Of a DNA stretch of 13,899 nt, positions 1 to 6,644 are shown piece after piece. Source of the DNA: Planctomycetota bacterium (GTDB lineage Bacteria; Planctomycetota; Phycisphaerae; Sedimentisphaerales; Anaerohalosphaeraceae); contig DAOVVQ010000073.1 in assembly GCA_030637065.1 (NCBI GenBank), positions 1 to 13,899 on the forward strand, given 5' to 3'. Numbering within the stretch: position 1 is the first letter of the stretch; every line of letters starts with the position of its first letter. Made by a program: the position numbers and the translations under genes. Below the pieces are notes generated by a model. That model searched no databases, was not told the origin of the DNA, and saw nothing but the letters and a program-made list of their open reading frames with translations.

Positions 1-610
1 ATTTCTTGCCGATGTATTCTGACATCCTTTTGCAGTAGCTTTGCCTGTCCCTTTTTATCTGACGGATATCTTTGAGCATTTCATAGCCAAGAGTTGACAG
101 GAACAGCCATATCGGGAATATATATAATGACTTGAGACGTGGAGTCTGCACCGCCTCAGTCAATGCTAATGTAAGCGGATATATCGATATTACCAGAAAG
201 GCGACCAGCGAATCCTTAAGCAATCCGATACGCTTGGAAAACATATTATAAAACAACATCAGCAAGACAAGGACTCCCATGCCGATCAAGAAGGTTTTAT
301 TACACAACCCAGCCAAAACAAGTCCCGCAACGAAAAAGATCATAGACCACGCTAATGCTGTTTTCCTTCGCATTATGCCTTGAGGAAGGACTCTTGAGGG
401 TGAATTGATCATATCGATCTCAACATCACACACATCATTAAAAATATATGCCGCCGAGATAGTGACAAAAAGGGACAGCCAGGCCAACAACAGCTCGTGG
501 TGGATTGTTAACAGGTCCCCGCCTCTGAAATAGTACACCACAACGATGAATCCACCAGATAATGGAAAAGCATAGTACAATCGCATGAGCTTGATCAGGG
601 CTAATATCAT
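1..610 (-). CDS. UbiA-family prenyltransferase (partial, C-terminus beyond window)
   Basis: I translated this frame by hand; it stays open for 203 codons from ATG 610-608 to the window edge. UbiA enzymes are integral-membrane proteins that move a prenyl chain from a prenyl diphosphate to an acceptor. The first Asp-rich motif is clear at about residues 60-80 (AYIFNDVCDVEIDMINSPSR, then VLPQG), matching the family pattern NDxxDxxxDxxNxPxR. The second lies near residue 180 (YEMLKDIRQIKRD). Hydrophobic segments separate them. The form of the first motif is closer to the geranylgeranylglycerol-phosphate/chlorophyll-synthase branch than to MenA, but the acceptor cannot be fixed from this. The start overlaps the stop of the upstream methyltransferase gene (ATGA), so the two are probably translationally coupled. 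The C-terminal membrane helices lie outside the window. Confidence 0.9.
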   Translation of the reverse strand, partial: MILALIKLMRLYYAFPLSGGFIVVVYYFRGGDLLTIHHELLLAWLSLFVTISAAYIFNDVCDVEIDMINSPSRVLPQGIMRRKTALAWSMIFFVAGLVLAGLCNKTFLIGMGVLVLLMLFYNMFSKRIGLLKDSLVAFLVISIYPLTLALTEAVQTPRLKSLYIFPIWLFLSTLGYEMLKDIRQIKRDRQSYCKRMSEYIGKK

Positions 611-1506
611 TTTACCGCTATCCCTGCAAGGTATCGATGAGTTATTGTAATACCATCTGATCTCAAATACTTTTCTTCAAGGATTTCGGCAAACCTGTCA
701 AATATTTCCTCAGAATCTTCATCATTTGAGGCATATTCAAATCCAGCCGCACCCCCGGTAGCCCGGAGCTTTTCAATGGCCTTTTTCCCATTTTCAACAG
801 AATATGATTTCTCCCCGCCCCAGAGCTTTTTTGGCTTAAGTCCAAGCAAAAGACAGTAAAGGCCCAGGTGCCAACTATTCATCAGGAATCGGAATCGCAT
901 TAAGTTGACAAACTTTTCAGGTTGTTCTGCAAAGGTCAGAAATGAACAGTACATCACCTCTCGAAGTGAAAAAAGGCTGTTATCGATAATACCGACCTTA
1001 CCACCTTTCCTGAGTACCCGCCTGATCTCTCTTAACACAGCAAAAGGCCTGGAGTAGCCCAATCCCCAGCAGCAGGTGACGGTATCGACACTACAAGAAG
1101 GCTGCTTTTTCAAATACTTCAAAATATCAGCCTGCACGAATTTACAGCTATTACCATAATTCTTCCGAGCTTGCGTAATCATTCCTTCTGAATTATCGAC
1201 ACCCACCACAATGGCCCCGGTTTTTTGGACAATCAGATTTGTTGCAAATCCAGTCCCACAGGTAAGATCTAAAGAAATGTCACCGGTGTTGGGATTTAAC
1301 CTGCTTATCAATAACCCAGTGAGATCTCGCATATGGTTGGTCCATATCTCATCATAGCCGTCACTAATACGGTCATAGCTTCTCTTTACCAGGCTGCTGC
1401 AATCAGCAGGCTTTATAAAGAAAAGATACATAATGCGTGCAGCCATTTTGAAAATATGCTTTTTATGTTTCTCCCGCATGTCATGATTGTATGCAACATT
1501 AATCAT
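607..1506 (-). CDS. Class I SAM-dependent methyltransferase (UbiE/COQ5-like)
   Basis: A 299-residue protein with a Rossmann-type methyltransferase fold. It has an N-terminal signature YDRISDGYDEIW (about residues 44-55), motif I DLTCGTG at 80-86, the acidic ribose-binding residue in GVDNSEGM (Asp104), motif II-like FVQADIL near 122, and a motif III region in IRRVLRKGGKVGIID. This is the layout of UbiE/COQ5 and related small-molecule C- or O-methyltransferases. It overlaps the UbiA-type gene by 4 bases, so a joint role in making a prenylated, methylated lipid or quinone is a reasonable inference; the substrate is unknown. The start is uncertain. The first ATG has only a GTGAGG about 20 bases upstream, and later Met codons (Met10, Met21, Met26) lie before the conserved domain. 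The region upstream is non-coding on both strands. Confidence 0.88.
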   Translation of the reverse strand: MINVAYNHDMREKHKKHIFKMAARIMYLFFIKPADCSSLVKRSYDRISDGYDEIWTNHMRDLTGLLISRLNPNTGDISLDLTCGTGFATNLIVQKTGAIVVGVDNSEGMITQARKNYGNSCKFVQADILKYLKKQPSCSVDTVTCCWGLGYSRPFAVLREIRRVLRKGGKVGIIDNSLFSLREVMYCSFLTFAEQPEKFVNLMRFRFLMNSWHLGLYCLLLGLKPKKLWGGEKSYSVENGKKAIEKLRATGGAAGFEYASNDEDSEEIFDRFAEILEEKYLRSDGITITHRYLAGIAVK

Positions 1507-1799
1507 ATTTCAAGGTAAATGACCTCACAATGATGCCCGCTTTTGCCAGATCAGATCCGAAGGCATCTCCGGGAACGAATCAGGATTGAGGGCCAAATTC
1601 GGGCCTATATCCGGGAACAGAATCAGGGGTCAAAATGCCGTACAAACCCCAGCCACCCGAAAAACGGACCTTACTTAGAGCACCAAATTGCCAAAATTCA
1701 GGTACATCGAAATCCAATAATCACCTGTTTCCGCGTTTTTCAGGCCATCAGGCGGGTTTTTGTCGGGTAAATGAAATTGCAGAATTCCTGAAATTATTC
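1507..1799. other. Non-coding stretch between divergent genes
   Basis: No convincing gene is seen on either strand; the short open frames here lack family motifs. There is an imperfect direct repeat of a 16-17-base word (CCGGGAACGAATCAGG at 1569-1584, and with one inserted base at 1611-1627). The stretch should contain the minus-strand promoter for the methyltransferase gene, but I could not pick a convincing one. Confidence 0.5.
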
Positions 1800-1828
1800 T
1801 TGACATGGAAAAAACGACTATCTAAACT
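1800..1828 (+). promoter_or_regulatory. Sigma70-like promoter for the 3D-domain gene
   Basis: TTGACA at 1800-1805 matches the -35 consensus fully. After a 17-base spacer, TAAACT at 1823-1828 matches the -10 consensus at four of six bases. Transcription would start near 1835, at the first of the four leader repeats, giving a leader of about 300 bases before the gene at 2137. Promoter strength and sigma factor use in this organism are inferred. Confidence 0.4.
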
Positions 1829-1830
1829 AT

Positions 1831-1995
1831 CTTGAACATGGCGCACAACCCATGGACTGGGGATAAAAACTTACTACACTGTCTTGAATTTAACGCACCG
1901 CCCACGGACGGGGGCAAACTTGAACATCGTGTACAACCCACGGACGGGGGCAGGATTAAGCATGGCAGGCTGCCCATGGAAAGGGAGTAAAAAAT
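1831..1995 (+). repeat. Four degenerate leader repeats, each with a GGA-loop hairpin
   Basis: Four imperfect copies begin near 1831, 1883, 1919 and 1956 (lengths about 52, 36, 37 and 40). Three start with CTTGAA and the fourth with TTAAGC. The best-kept core is a CCC arm, a loop containing AYGGA, and a GGG arm: 1849-1862, 1901-1914, 1937-1950 and 1973-1985. The loops read ATGGACT, ACGGAC, ACGGAC and ATGGAAA. A GGA presented in a hairpin loop is the core recognition element of CsrA/RsmA proteins. The block could therefore be a leader or small RNA that binds such a protein, or simply an old tandem duplication. Confidence 0.45.
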
Positions 1996-2016
1996 TCGCA
2001 ACGGATGCTTAAATCG

Positions 2017-2058
2017 TAAGGTAATGGAAGGGCTGCCTTACTGTTTGTAAGGTAATGG
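2017..2058 (+). repeat. GTAAGGTAATGG direct repeat with hairpin
   Basis: The 12-base word GTAAGGTAATGG occurs at about 2017-2028 and again near 2047-2058. Between the copies lies CCTTAC, which can pair with GTAAGG on either side, so two alternative hairpins are possible in the leader of the 3D-domain gene. The alternative pairing is suggestive of regulation, but nothing else supports it. Confidence 0.3.
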
Positions 2059-2136
2059 TGATTTAGAAAATTTGATTGCCGTGGTCTTTTCGGCGCAGAG
2101 TCTGTCGAGCATTGGATATGTTACCGGGGGGTAAAA

Positions 2137-2826
2137 ATGCGAGAACCGGACAAAGGTTTTAGATTGAGAAAAGTTGCGAAAAAATTTGCAGGGGGCTTTT
2201 TCAGGCCCGCTTCGCTGGCTGCTATGGCTCTGGTGGCGGCGATAGTGTGCGTACTGATGGGCATAACCGGTGTCGATATCACGTTGGCCGATGGTAAGGT
2301 GATGATGCTAAGCACCACAACCGCTACCAACGGCGCTCTCGGCGATCACAGTGGCAGCCATGCGGCTAATCACGGCGGTCTTGGCGGTCACGACGGCGAT
2401 GGTGCTCTTGATGGCCACGCAGGTGCCTCCGCAGGTGCTCATACTGGTGCTTTCGCTGGTTCAGCGCGGGAGAGGGGGCTGGTTGATTCGCTTGCTGTTG
2501 TCGATGACGCCGGGCAGGAGCAGTGGGAGACGGTCCGGATGCGTGTGACTGCGTATTGTACTTGCCGGACCTGCTGTGGTAAGCATTCTAATGGTATTAC
2601 CGCCAATAATCATAAGATCCGCTGGGGCGATGTGTTTGTTGCCTCCGACAAGATGTACCGTTTCGGGACGGAAATGCGGATCCCCGGGTATAACCAGGAT
2701 CGGACCGTGAAGGTGTTGGACCGCGGCAGGGTCATTAAGGGCTATCGCCTGGATGTGTTCTTTAACTCACACAGCGTCGCCAAGAAATGGGGCGTTAAGT
2801 ATCTGGATGTGGAAGTGAAGATCTGA
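2137..2826 (+). CDS. 3D (three-aspartate) domain protein, membrane-anchored or secreted
   Basis: A 229-residue protein. The C-terminal 100 residues carry a 3D domain with all three conserved aspartates: Asp165 (WGDVFVAS), Asp195 (VLDRG) and Asp206 (RLDVFF). The domain opens with VTAYCTCRTCCG, which contains a four-cysteine cluster (141, 143, 146, 147). 3D domains share the double-psi beta-barrel core of lytic transglycosylases such as MltA and of YabE/YuiC, so peptidoglycan cleavage or remodelling outside the membrane is likely. Residues about 25-45 form one hydrophobic segment after a basic N-terminus (signal anchor or signal peptide). Residues about 64-110 are a low-complexity linker rich in Gly, Ala, His and Asp. 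The RBS is GGGGGG just upstream (about 2126-2131). A promoter and a repeat-bearing leader precede the gene and a hairpin terminator follows it. Confidence 0.9.
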   Translation: MREPDKGFRLRKVAKKFAGGFFRPASLAAMALVAAIVCVLMGITGVDITLADGKVMMLSTTTATNGALGDHSGSHAANHGGLGGHDGDGALDGHAGASAGAHTGAFAGSARERGLVDSLAVVDDAGQEQWETVRMRVTAYCTCRTCCGKHSNGITANNHKIRWGDVFVASDKMYRFGTEMRIPGYNQDRTVKVLDRGRVIKGYRLDVFFNSHSVAKKWGVKYLDVEVKI

Positions 2827-2919
2827 TCTGATCGGGTCAGAGAATCATCGTTTTTTACTGTTATTCCTCCTGTGTTTTTTTGCATTTTTGAACCATTCTG
2901 CGCACTTCTGAACAATTCT

Positions 2920-2940
2920 GCGCATATCTGCGCGTTTTTT
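2920..2940 (+). terminator. Intrinsic terminator after the 3D-domain gene
   Basis: GCGCA (2920-2924), loop TATC and TGCGC (2929-2933) form a 5-bp GC-rich stem, extendable by a T-G pair, and are followed by TTTTTT at 2935-2940. The stem arises inside a period-20 direct repeat (AACCATTCTGCGCACTTCTG at 2891-2910, then a near copy). A second, weaker hairpin (TCTGA/TCAGA, 2827-2841) with a later T-run lies immediately after the stop codon. Confidence 0.45.
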
Positions 2941-2962
2941 GAGCCCTTTTTTACAGTGATTT

Positions 2963-3874
2963 TCAGGCCTTTTTATTTGCTTTGGCTTTTGTCAGCATTT
3001 CGTCCCATACTTTTCGCTGTTCTGCTAAGGCTATTACGCGGTCTTTTGGTTTGGTTCTGGCTTCTAATAATATCCAGCCGGTGTAGTCCACTTCTACGAA
3101 CATGTTGATCAATTTCTGGTATGGGTGGTCGCCGATGTTTAGTTCGCGGACGTGGGTGGTTTGGCTGAGGCGGTCTTTGACGAGGTTGAAATTGTATTCG
3201 AGTCCTTTGCCGATGAGGTCCTGGTCGTTGCAGTTCCAGCAGACTCCGACGTTTGGGTGTGGTGCGAAGTCCATTATGGTCTTTATGTTGGGCAGTTCGC
3301 AGGTTTGTTTTCCGTGTACTTCGAGTCGTATTTCCTGTCCGTAGTCGGCTGCGAAGGCGCCGAGTTGGTTCAGGGATCTGCCGATCTGTTCGAGGGTCTT
3401 TTGCGGGGAGACGGAGGGGTGGAGCTGGTTGGGTTTGACCTTGACGCCGGAGGCGCCTATGTCGTGGCTTAGCTTTATGTAGGCCTTGGTCCGTTCGATG
3501 GAGGCTGCGAGTTTGGCTGGGTCGGGTGAGTCGTACTGTTGGTTGGTGCCGGGGCCTAAGAGGGTGACGGGGCTGCTCTCGAAGAGCTTGCGAATGTGGC
3601 TTCTTTCGGCTTTGCTTAGTTCGGGCTCAACGCCGTGGGCGTGTTCGGTGCGTAGCTCGACGCCGAGGACGTTGGTTTTTTCGCAGTTTGCGATGATGGT
3701 CGGGACGTCCCAGTCCTGGGCCCAGAGGTAGGTTACCAGGCCGAAACGCATCTGTTTGGCGGGGCCTTTTCCGGCTTGGGTTCTGCCGGCACCGGAACAG
3801 CCGGTAAGCATGGCAGCCAAGGAGCCTGCGGCGAGTGTGCCGTGGATGAAGTTTCTTCTTGTGATGTTGTTCAT
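2963..3874 (-). CDS. Sugar phosphate isomerase/epimerase-like TIM-barrel lipoprotein (Tat-exported)
   Basis: A 303-residue protein of the xylose-isomerase-like TIM-barrel superfamily. The N-terminus has a twin-arginine motif (TRRNFIHG, Arg6-Arg7), a hydrophobic stretch, and a lipobox LTGC with Cys26, so it should be folded before export and then lipid-anchored. Barrel-type metal or substrate residues are suggested by VELRTEH, IRLEVHGK, CWNCNDQD, HVRELNIGD and ILLEARTKP. These recur in the family as the acidic and His ligands at the ends of the beta strands. Planctomycetes carry many such enzymes, often near carbohydrate-degradation genes; the substrate here is unknown. The start is supported by AAAGGAG at 3883-3889, 8 bases before the ATG. 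The nearest good upstream promoter is at 4258-4286, which would give a long leader. Confidence 0.9.
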   Translation of the reverse strand: MNNITRRNFIHGTLAAGSLAAMLTGCSGAGRTQAGKGPAKQMRFGLVTYLWAQDWDVPTIIANCEKTNVLGVELRTEHAHGVEPELSKAERSHIRKLFESSPVTLLGPGTNQQYDSPDPAKLAASIERTKAYIKLSHDIGASGVKVKPNQLHPSVSPQKTLEQIGRSLNQLGAFAADYGQEIRLEVHGKQTCELPNIKTIMDFAPHPNVGVCWNCNDQDLIGKGLEYNFNLVKDRLSQTTHVRELNIGDHPYQKLINMFVEVDYTGWILLEARTKPKDRVIALAEQRKVWDEMLTKAKANKKA

Positions 3875-3892
3875 GTGTCAATCTCCTTTATT

Positions 3893-3960
3893 AGTATCCA
3901 GTATCCAGTATTCAGTGTCCAAAACAATATACAGTATCAAGTATTCAGTAGCCAGTCAGT
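3893..3960. repeat. Degenerate short tandem repeat (CAGTATYCAGTAT)
   Basis: A run of imperfect 7-9-base units built on CAGTATYC or CAGTATT lies just upstream of the TIM-barrel gene's RBS. No coding signal is seen. It looks like slippage-prone filler and forms part of a repeat mosaic reaching to about 4560. Confidence 0.6.
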
Positions 3961-3962
3961 AT

Positions 3963-4214
3963 TTAGAATCTCGCAGGGTCATTGAGTGTCGGTGCTGGGG
4001 TGGATGGGTTTCCTGGATTCCAGCTTTCGCTGGAATGACAAGGGAGGGCAAGCTGAAATTGGGTTTGATTGGGTTTGTCTTTGGCTGATTCATTGTAAGT
4101 CCTTTTTGTTGCGGCGGCTAGCGTGTTAAGGAAATGTTCAGATTGGGTTTGTTTGTTAATATAAGGGTAGAGGAATCGGGCCTGAAGTGGGGCGATTTGT
4201 TTTTGTGTTGCCAT
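3963..4214 (-). CDS. Doubtful 83-codon ORF with good promoter and RBS; 3' end runs through a repeat
   Basis: I do not recognise the predicted protein. Its expression signals are unusually good: RBS GAAAGGG (4222-4228) lies 7 bases before the ATG, and a near-consensus promoter lies about 45 bases further up. The first 50 or so residues (MATQKQIAPLQARFLYPYIN and on) show no motif. The last 25 are the translation of the dispersed palindrome (SSESWNPGNPS), a read-through typical of non-genes. It could be a small gene whose 3' end was replaced by the repeat, a leader peptide for the gene starting at 3874, or chance. Confidence 0.2.
   Translation of the reverse strand: MATQKQIAPLQARFLYPYINKQTQSEHFLNTLAAATKRTYNESAKDKPNQTQFQLALPCHSSESWNPGNPSTPAPTLNDPARF
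4012..4040. repeat. Dispersed palindromic repeat, ATTCCAGC/GCTGGAAT
   Basis: An 8-bp perfect stem (4017-4024 with 4029-4036) around a TTTC loop, within the wider motif CTGGATTCC...GGAATGACA. From memory, motifs of this form are scattered through intergenic DNA of many bacterial genomes and give rise to false translations containing VIPAKAGIQ; that peptide appears here in the minus frame. It is a non-autonomous repeat with no element-encoded gene nearby. Confidence 0.65.
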
Positions 4215-4257
4215 TGTTTGACCCTTTCATATCGTAAATCGTTATTGTTAGATATGT

Positions 4258-4286
4258 ATAATACACTGAGTTCAGTTTCGTGTCAA
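4258..4286 (-). promoter_or_regulatory. Near-consensus sigma70-like promoter, leftward
   Basis: Read on the minus strand, TTGACA (4286-4281) is followed after exactly 17 bases by TATTAT (4263-4258), which matches five of six -10 positions. Transcription would start near 4251 and run toward the 83-codon ORF and the TIM-barrel gene. It is the strongest promoter-like signal I found in the window. Confidence 0.5.
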
Positions 4287-4733
4287 GATTAATTTCGGTT
4301 TTTTTGACAGGATTAACGGGATCCTACTGGATTTTTTTAACATGAAGGGATTGAAGGGCATGGAGGAAAATCAAAGATCAAGAATCAAAATGCAAAACTA
4401 CAGATCAAATTTCAAATACTAAACAAATTATAGCCATAGAGCCCACAGAGGGCACGGAGGGATTACTAACTAAAAGATCACATTTCAAAAGAGATTCAGA
4501 CGAGATCGACAGGATTTTTTAATTTACTATTTTCTATTTACAATTTACTATTTACTGGTTATTATTGGTGAGGATATGATCTGATGGTGTGGTAAAGCAG
4601 CGGAGAGGATTGTTGGGTTGGAGGCGATGGGGCTGGGTGAATAGGTTGATCGTGGTTGTGTGAATTGAGGTTTTGAGAAGGGCTTAGGGAAGGTGGTGGG
4701 CGCCTTTATTTTCTCCCAGAGGTTGTTTACGAA
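4287..4733. other. Repeat-mosaic intergenic region upstream of the paralog pair
   Basis: No gene is seen. The stretch strings together AT-rich, low-complexity pieces: a GACAGGATTAACGGGATCC segment ending in a T-run (about 4309-4338), an A-rich ATCAAA tract (4369-4430), a CACAGAGGGCACGGAGG tract (about 4442-4460), and repeats of ATTTACTATTT (about 4522-4556). A G-rich plus strand then leads into the gene at 4734. I see no convincing promoter for that gene; the nearest RBS-like word is AGAGG at 4718-4722. Confidence 0.5.
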
Positions 4734-5633
4734 ATGAAAACAGACGGAAATAGACAAGTTAGCTTGTTAGACTATGTTGTGGCATACTTAGATGTACTCG
4801 GACAGAAAGAGAAGTTGAATAAGCTAAGAAAGCTGCCCACTAATGAGGAAGAAGAAGCAGAGTTTATAGACAACGCAACTCAAACATACAGCGCGGTTGC
4901 GCATCTTCGAGATGGTCTGCAAAACAGTCTGGATTTGTATAAGCAAGCCACATATAACAGTATCGATGATACTCCAGGACTCGACAGGGTTAAGGCGTCG
5001 GGCATGAAAGGTCTAGTAGAAATCGAGCATCAGTTCAGTTTCTTCTCAGATAGCATAGCTGTAACATCACCATATCATGATTTTTATGGAAAGCCTGCAA
5101 TCCAAAATATTTTCGGGGTATTGATGTCGTTGTCTGGCATGATGGTTGCGTCGCTTGCCAATCGCACTCCAGTTCGCGGGGCTGTTGAGGTTGGCAAAGG
5201 TTTTGGGTGGCCAGAGGGCGGTGTTTATGGACCAATCATGAGTGACGTGTATGGATTCGAGAGTCAGATCGCATTGTACCCAAGAATTGTTATTGGCTAC
5301 ACATTGCACAATTGCATTTATGAGTGGATCAAGGAGTTTGAGAATAAGAGTGCACACTATATTAAGTACGATGGAGTAATTGAGGCGTGCAAGAAAATAA
5401 TCTATACTGACAAAGATGGAATGCCGACTCTGGATTATTTAGGACATCAGTATTTTCAAATTGCTAAAACTGCGCCTGTAATAAAAGCACAGGTTGAATT
5501 GGGGTGGAAGTTTGTAAACTGTGAATATGAACGATACAAGGACACTAAAGAACCGCAAATGGCCTTGAGGTACTCATTGCTTAAGGAGTATTATATGAGT
5601 CGGTTGAATATTTGGGATATACAGTATGACTAG
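4734..5633 (+). CDS. Class III nucleotidyl-cyclase-like protein, paralog A
   Basis: A 299-residue soluble protein without signal peptide or membrane segment. I do not recognise a named family. The order of motifs resembles the palm-fold core of class III adenylate/guanylate cyclases. YVVAYLDVLGQ (Asp20) matches the first metal-binding strand (FxDxxGF). FFSDSIAVTS (Asp106) matches the second-Asp hairpin, where cyclases usually have GD. TPVRGAVEVG (148-154) matches the RxGxxxG strand. VYGPIMSDVYGFESQIA (164-180) aligns with the G-x-VNxAxRLE helix. The Asn and Arg of that last cyclase motif, which stabilise the transition state, are not obvious here. A conserved tail (ALRYSLLKEYYMSRLNIWD) follows. 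The gene overlaps paralog B by 8 bases. AGAGG lies 11 bases before the ATG. Codon use is more AT-rich than in the neighbouring sulfatase genes. Confidence 0.8.
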   Translation: MKTDGNRQVSLLDYVVAYLDVLGQKEKLNKLRKLPTNEEEEAEFIDNATQTYSAVAHLRDGLQNSLDLYKQATYNSIDDTPGLDRVKASGMKGLVEIEHQFSFFSDSIAVTSPYHDFYGKPAIQNIFGVLMSLSGMMVASLANRTPVRGAVEVGKGFGWPEGGVYGPIMSDVYGFESQIALYPRIVIGYTLHNCIYEWIKEFENKSAHYIKYDGVIEACKKIIYTDKDGMPTLDYLGHQYFQIAKTAPVIKAQVELGWKFVNCEYERYKDTKEPQMALRYSLLKEYYMSRLNIWDIQYD

Positions 5634-6534
5634 TGAGGCAAAGCCGGAGATACGTATTCACAATTATGTCGTTGTGTTTCTTGACCTTCTTGGCCAAAAG
5701 GAACGGCTTGCAGAATTTTCGAAACTGATCCCCCATAAAGGGCTCACGCCCGAGCTTCAAAGTGCCATTCAGGACACATATGGGGCAACTTTCAAATTGC
5801 GGGAAACTATCAGGAGTTACTTCGAAGGTCATGAACTTCACAAGGTGGATCCCAAGATACTAGAAGGTCTAACAGATACCCAGAGGGGTTTATTCGACAA
5901 AATGGTCTCTTCGAAGATACACCTCCAGTATATGGGTGATGCTATTGTGTTGTACAGCAGGCTTACCAACAAGTATGGAGAGTTGAATCTTAGATCGATT
6001 CTTATGATGCTCGGGAATTGCGCGCTGAGGCTGCTTCTCCAACTTGGAGAAGGGAATCCGATTCGCGGAGCAATCGAAATCGGAGTCGCAATGGACTGGG
6101 AGGAGTTTGGGATATATGGTTCAGCATTTTACTCAGCATATTCCTTGGAAAGTAGTGTGGCGAAATATCCGCGCGTGCTTATCGGGGATGAACTGCTGAA
6201 ATTTTTACAAGCCTGGGAGAAAGACAAGGGAGTCGACCCACCGACTACAGTAAACAAAGAGGTTGCCAGGCGTTGCTTGTCGGTTATCTGTGAGGACATA
6301 GATGGCCGGGCTATGCTTGACTTCTTGAGTCCTGACCTCCCCAACATTTTTGGGAGCTCAGCGGATAATGCAGAATTTAAGATGCTTGGAAAGAGCGTCA
6401 AAGAGGGATTTAATTTCGTAAATAGTGAATACAGCCGTTTCGTAAGTGAGAAAAACTCCGAACTTGCCTTCCGGTACGCTTTGTTACGCGACTATTACAT
6501 AAGTCGAATGGGGGCTTGGGACGAAGGGACATAA
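5626..6534 (+). CDS. Class III nucleotidyl-cyclase-like protein, paralog B
   Basis: A 302-residue paralog of the preceding gene product, collinear with it from end to end. The blocks are YVVVFLDLLGQKERL (Asp20, at the same position as in A), LQYMGDAIVLYS (Gly104-Asp105, which restores the GD of true cyclases), NPIRGAIEIG (147-153), IYGSAFYSAYSLESSVAKYP (163-182), FVNSEYSRF, and the tail AFRYALLRDYYISRMGAWD. Both metal-binding aspartates are therefore present, but the Asn/Arg pair of the catalytic helix is again not obvious. The start codon lies inside the last codons of paralog A (overlap 5626-5633) and has no clear RBS of its own, so translation is probably coupled. Possible roles are nucleotide second-messenger synthesis or binding, or a non-catalytic partner of A. 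No effector or sensor gene is adjacent. Confidence 0.8.
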   Translation: MTSEAKPEIRIHNYVVVFLDLLGQKERLAEFSKLIPHKGLTPELQSAIQDTYGATFKLRETIRSYFEGHELHKVDPKILEGLTDTQRGLFDKMVSSKIHLQYMGDAIVLYSRLTNKYGELNLRSILMMLGNCALRLLLQLGEGNPIRGAIEIGVAMDWEEFGIYGSAFYSAYSLESSVAKYPRVLIGDELLKFLQAWEKDKGVDPPTTVNKEVARRCLSVICEDIDGRAMLDFLSPDLPNIFGSSADNAEFKMLGKSVKEGFNFVNSEYSRFVSEKNSELAFRYALLRDYYISRMGAWDEGT

Positions 6535-6644
6535 TACGTCGAAACCCGCGAAGTTGTTTGCAATAATTTGTGTTGTTGGTGCGTCTTTTTATTAGTTGAT
6601 AGTCGTTATTGGCGTGAATAATCGCACGCTACCTGGTTGTATTG

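Noticed and set aside
1543..1835. Small plus-strand ORFs as a gene or pseudogene
   Set aside because: Composition is unremarkable, no RBS or conserved motif is seen, and I could not join fragments into a known family.
4734..6534. Toxin-antitoxin or restriction pair
   Set aside because: The two proteins are full-length paralogs of equal size, without nuclease, methylase or DNA-binding motifs.
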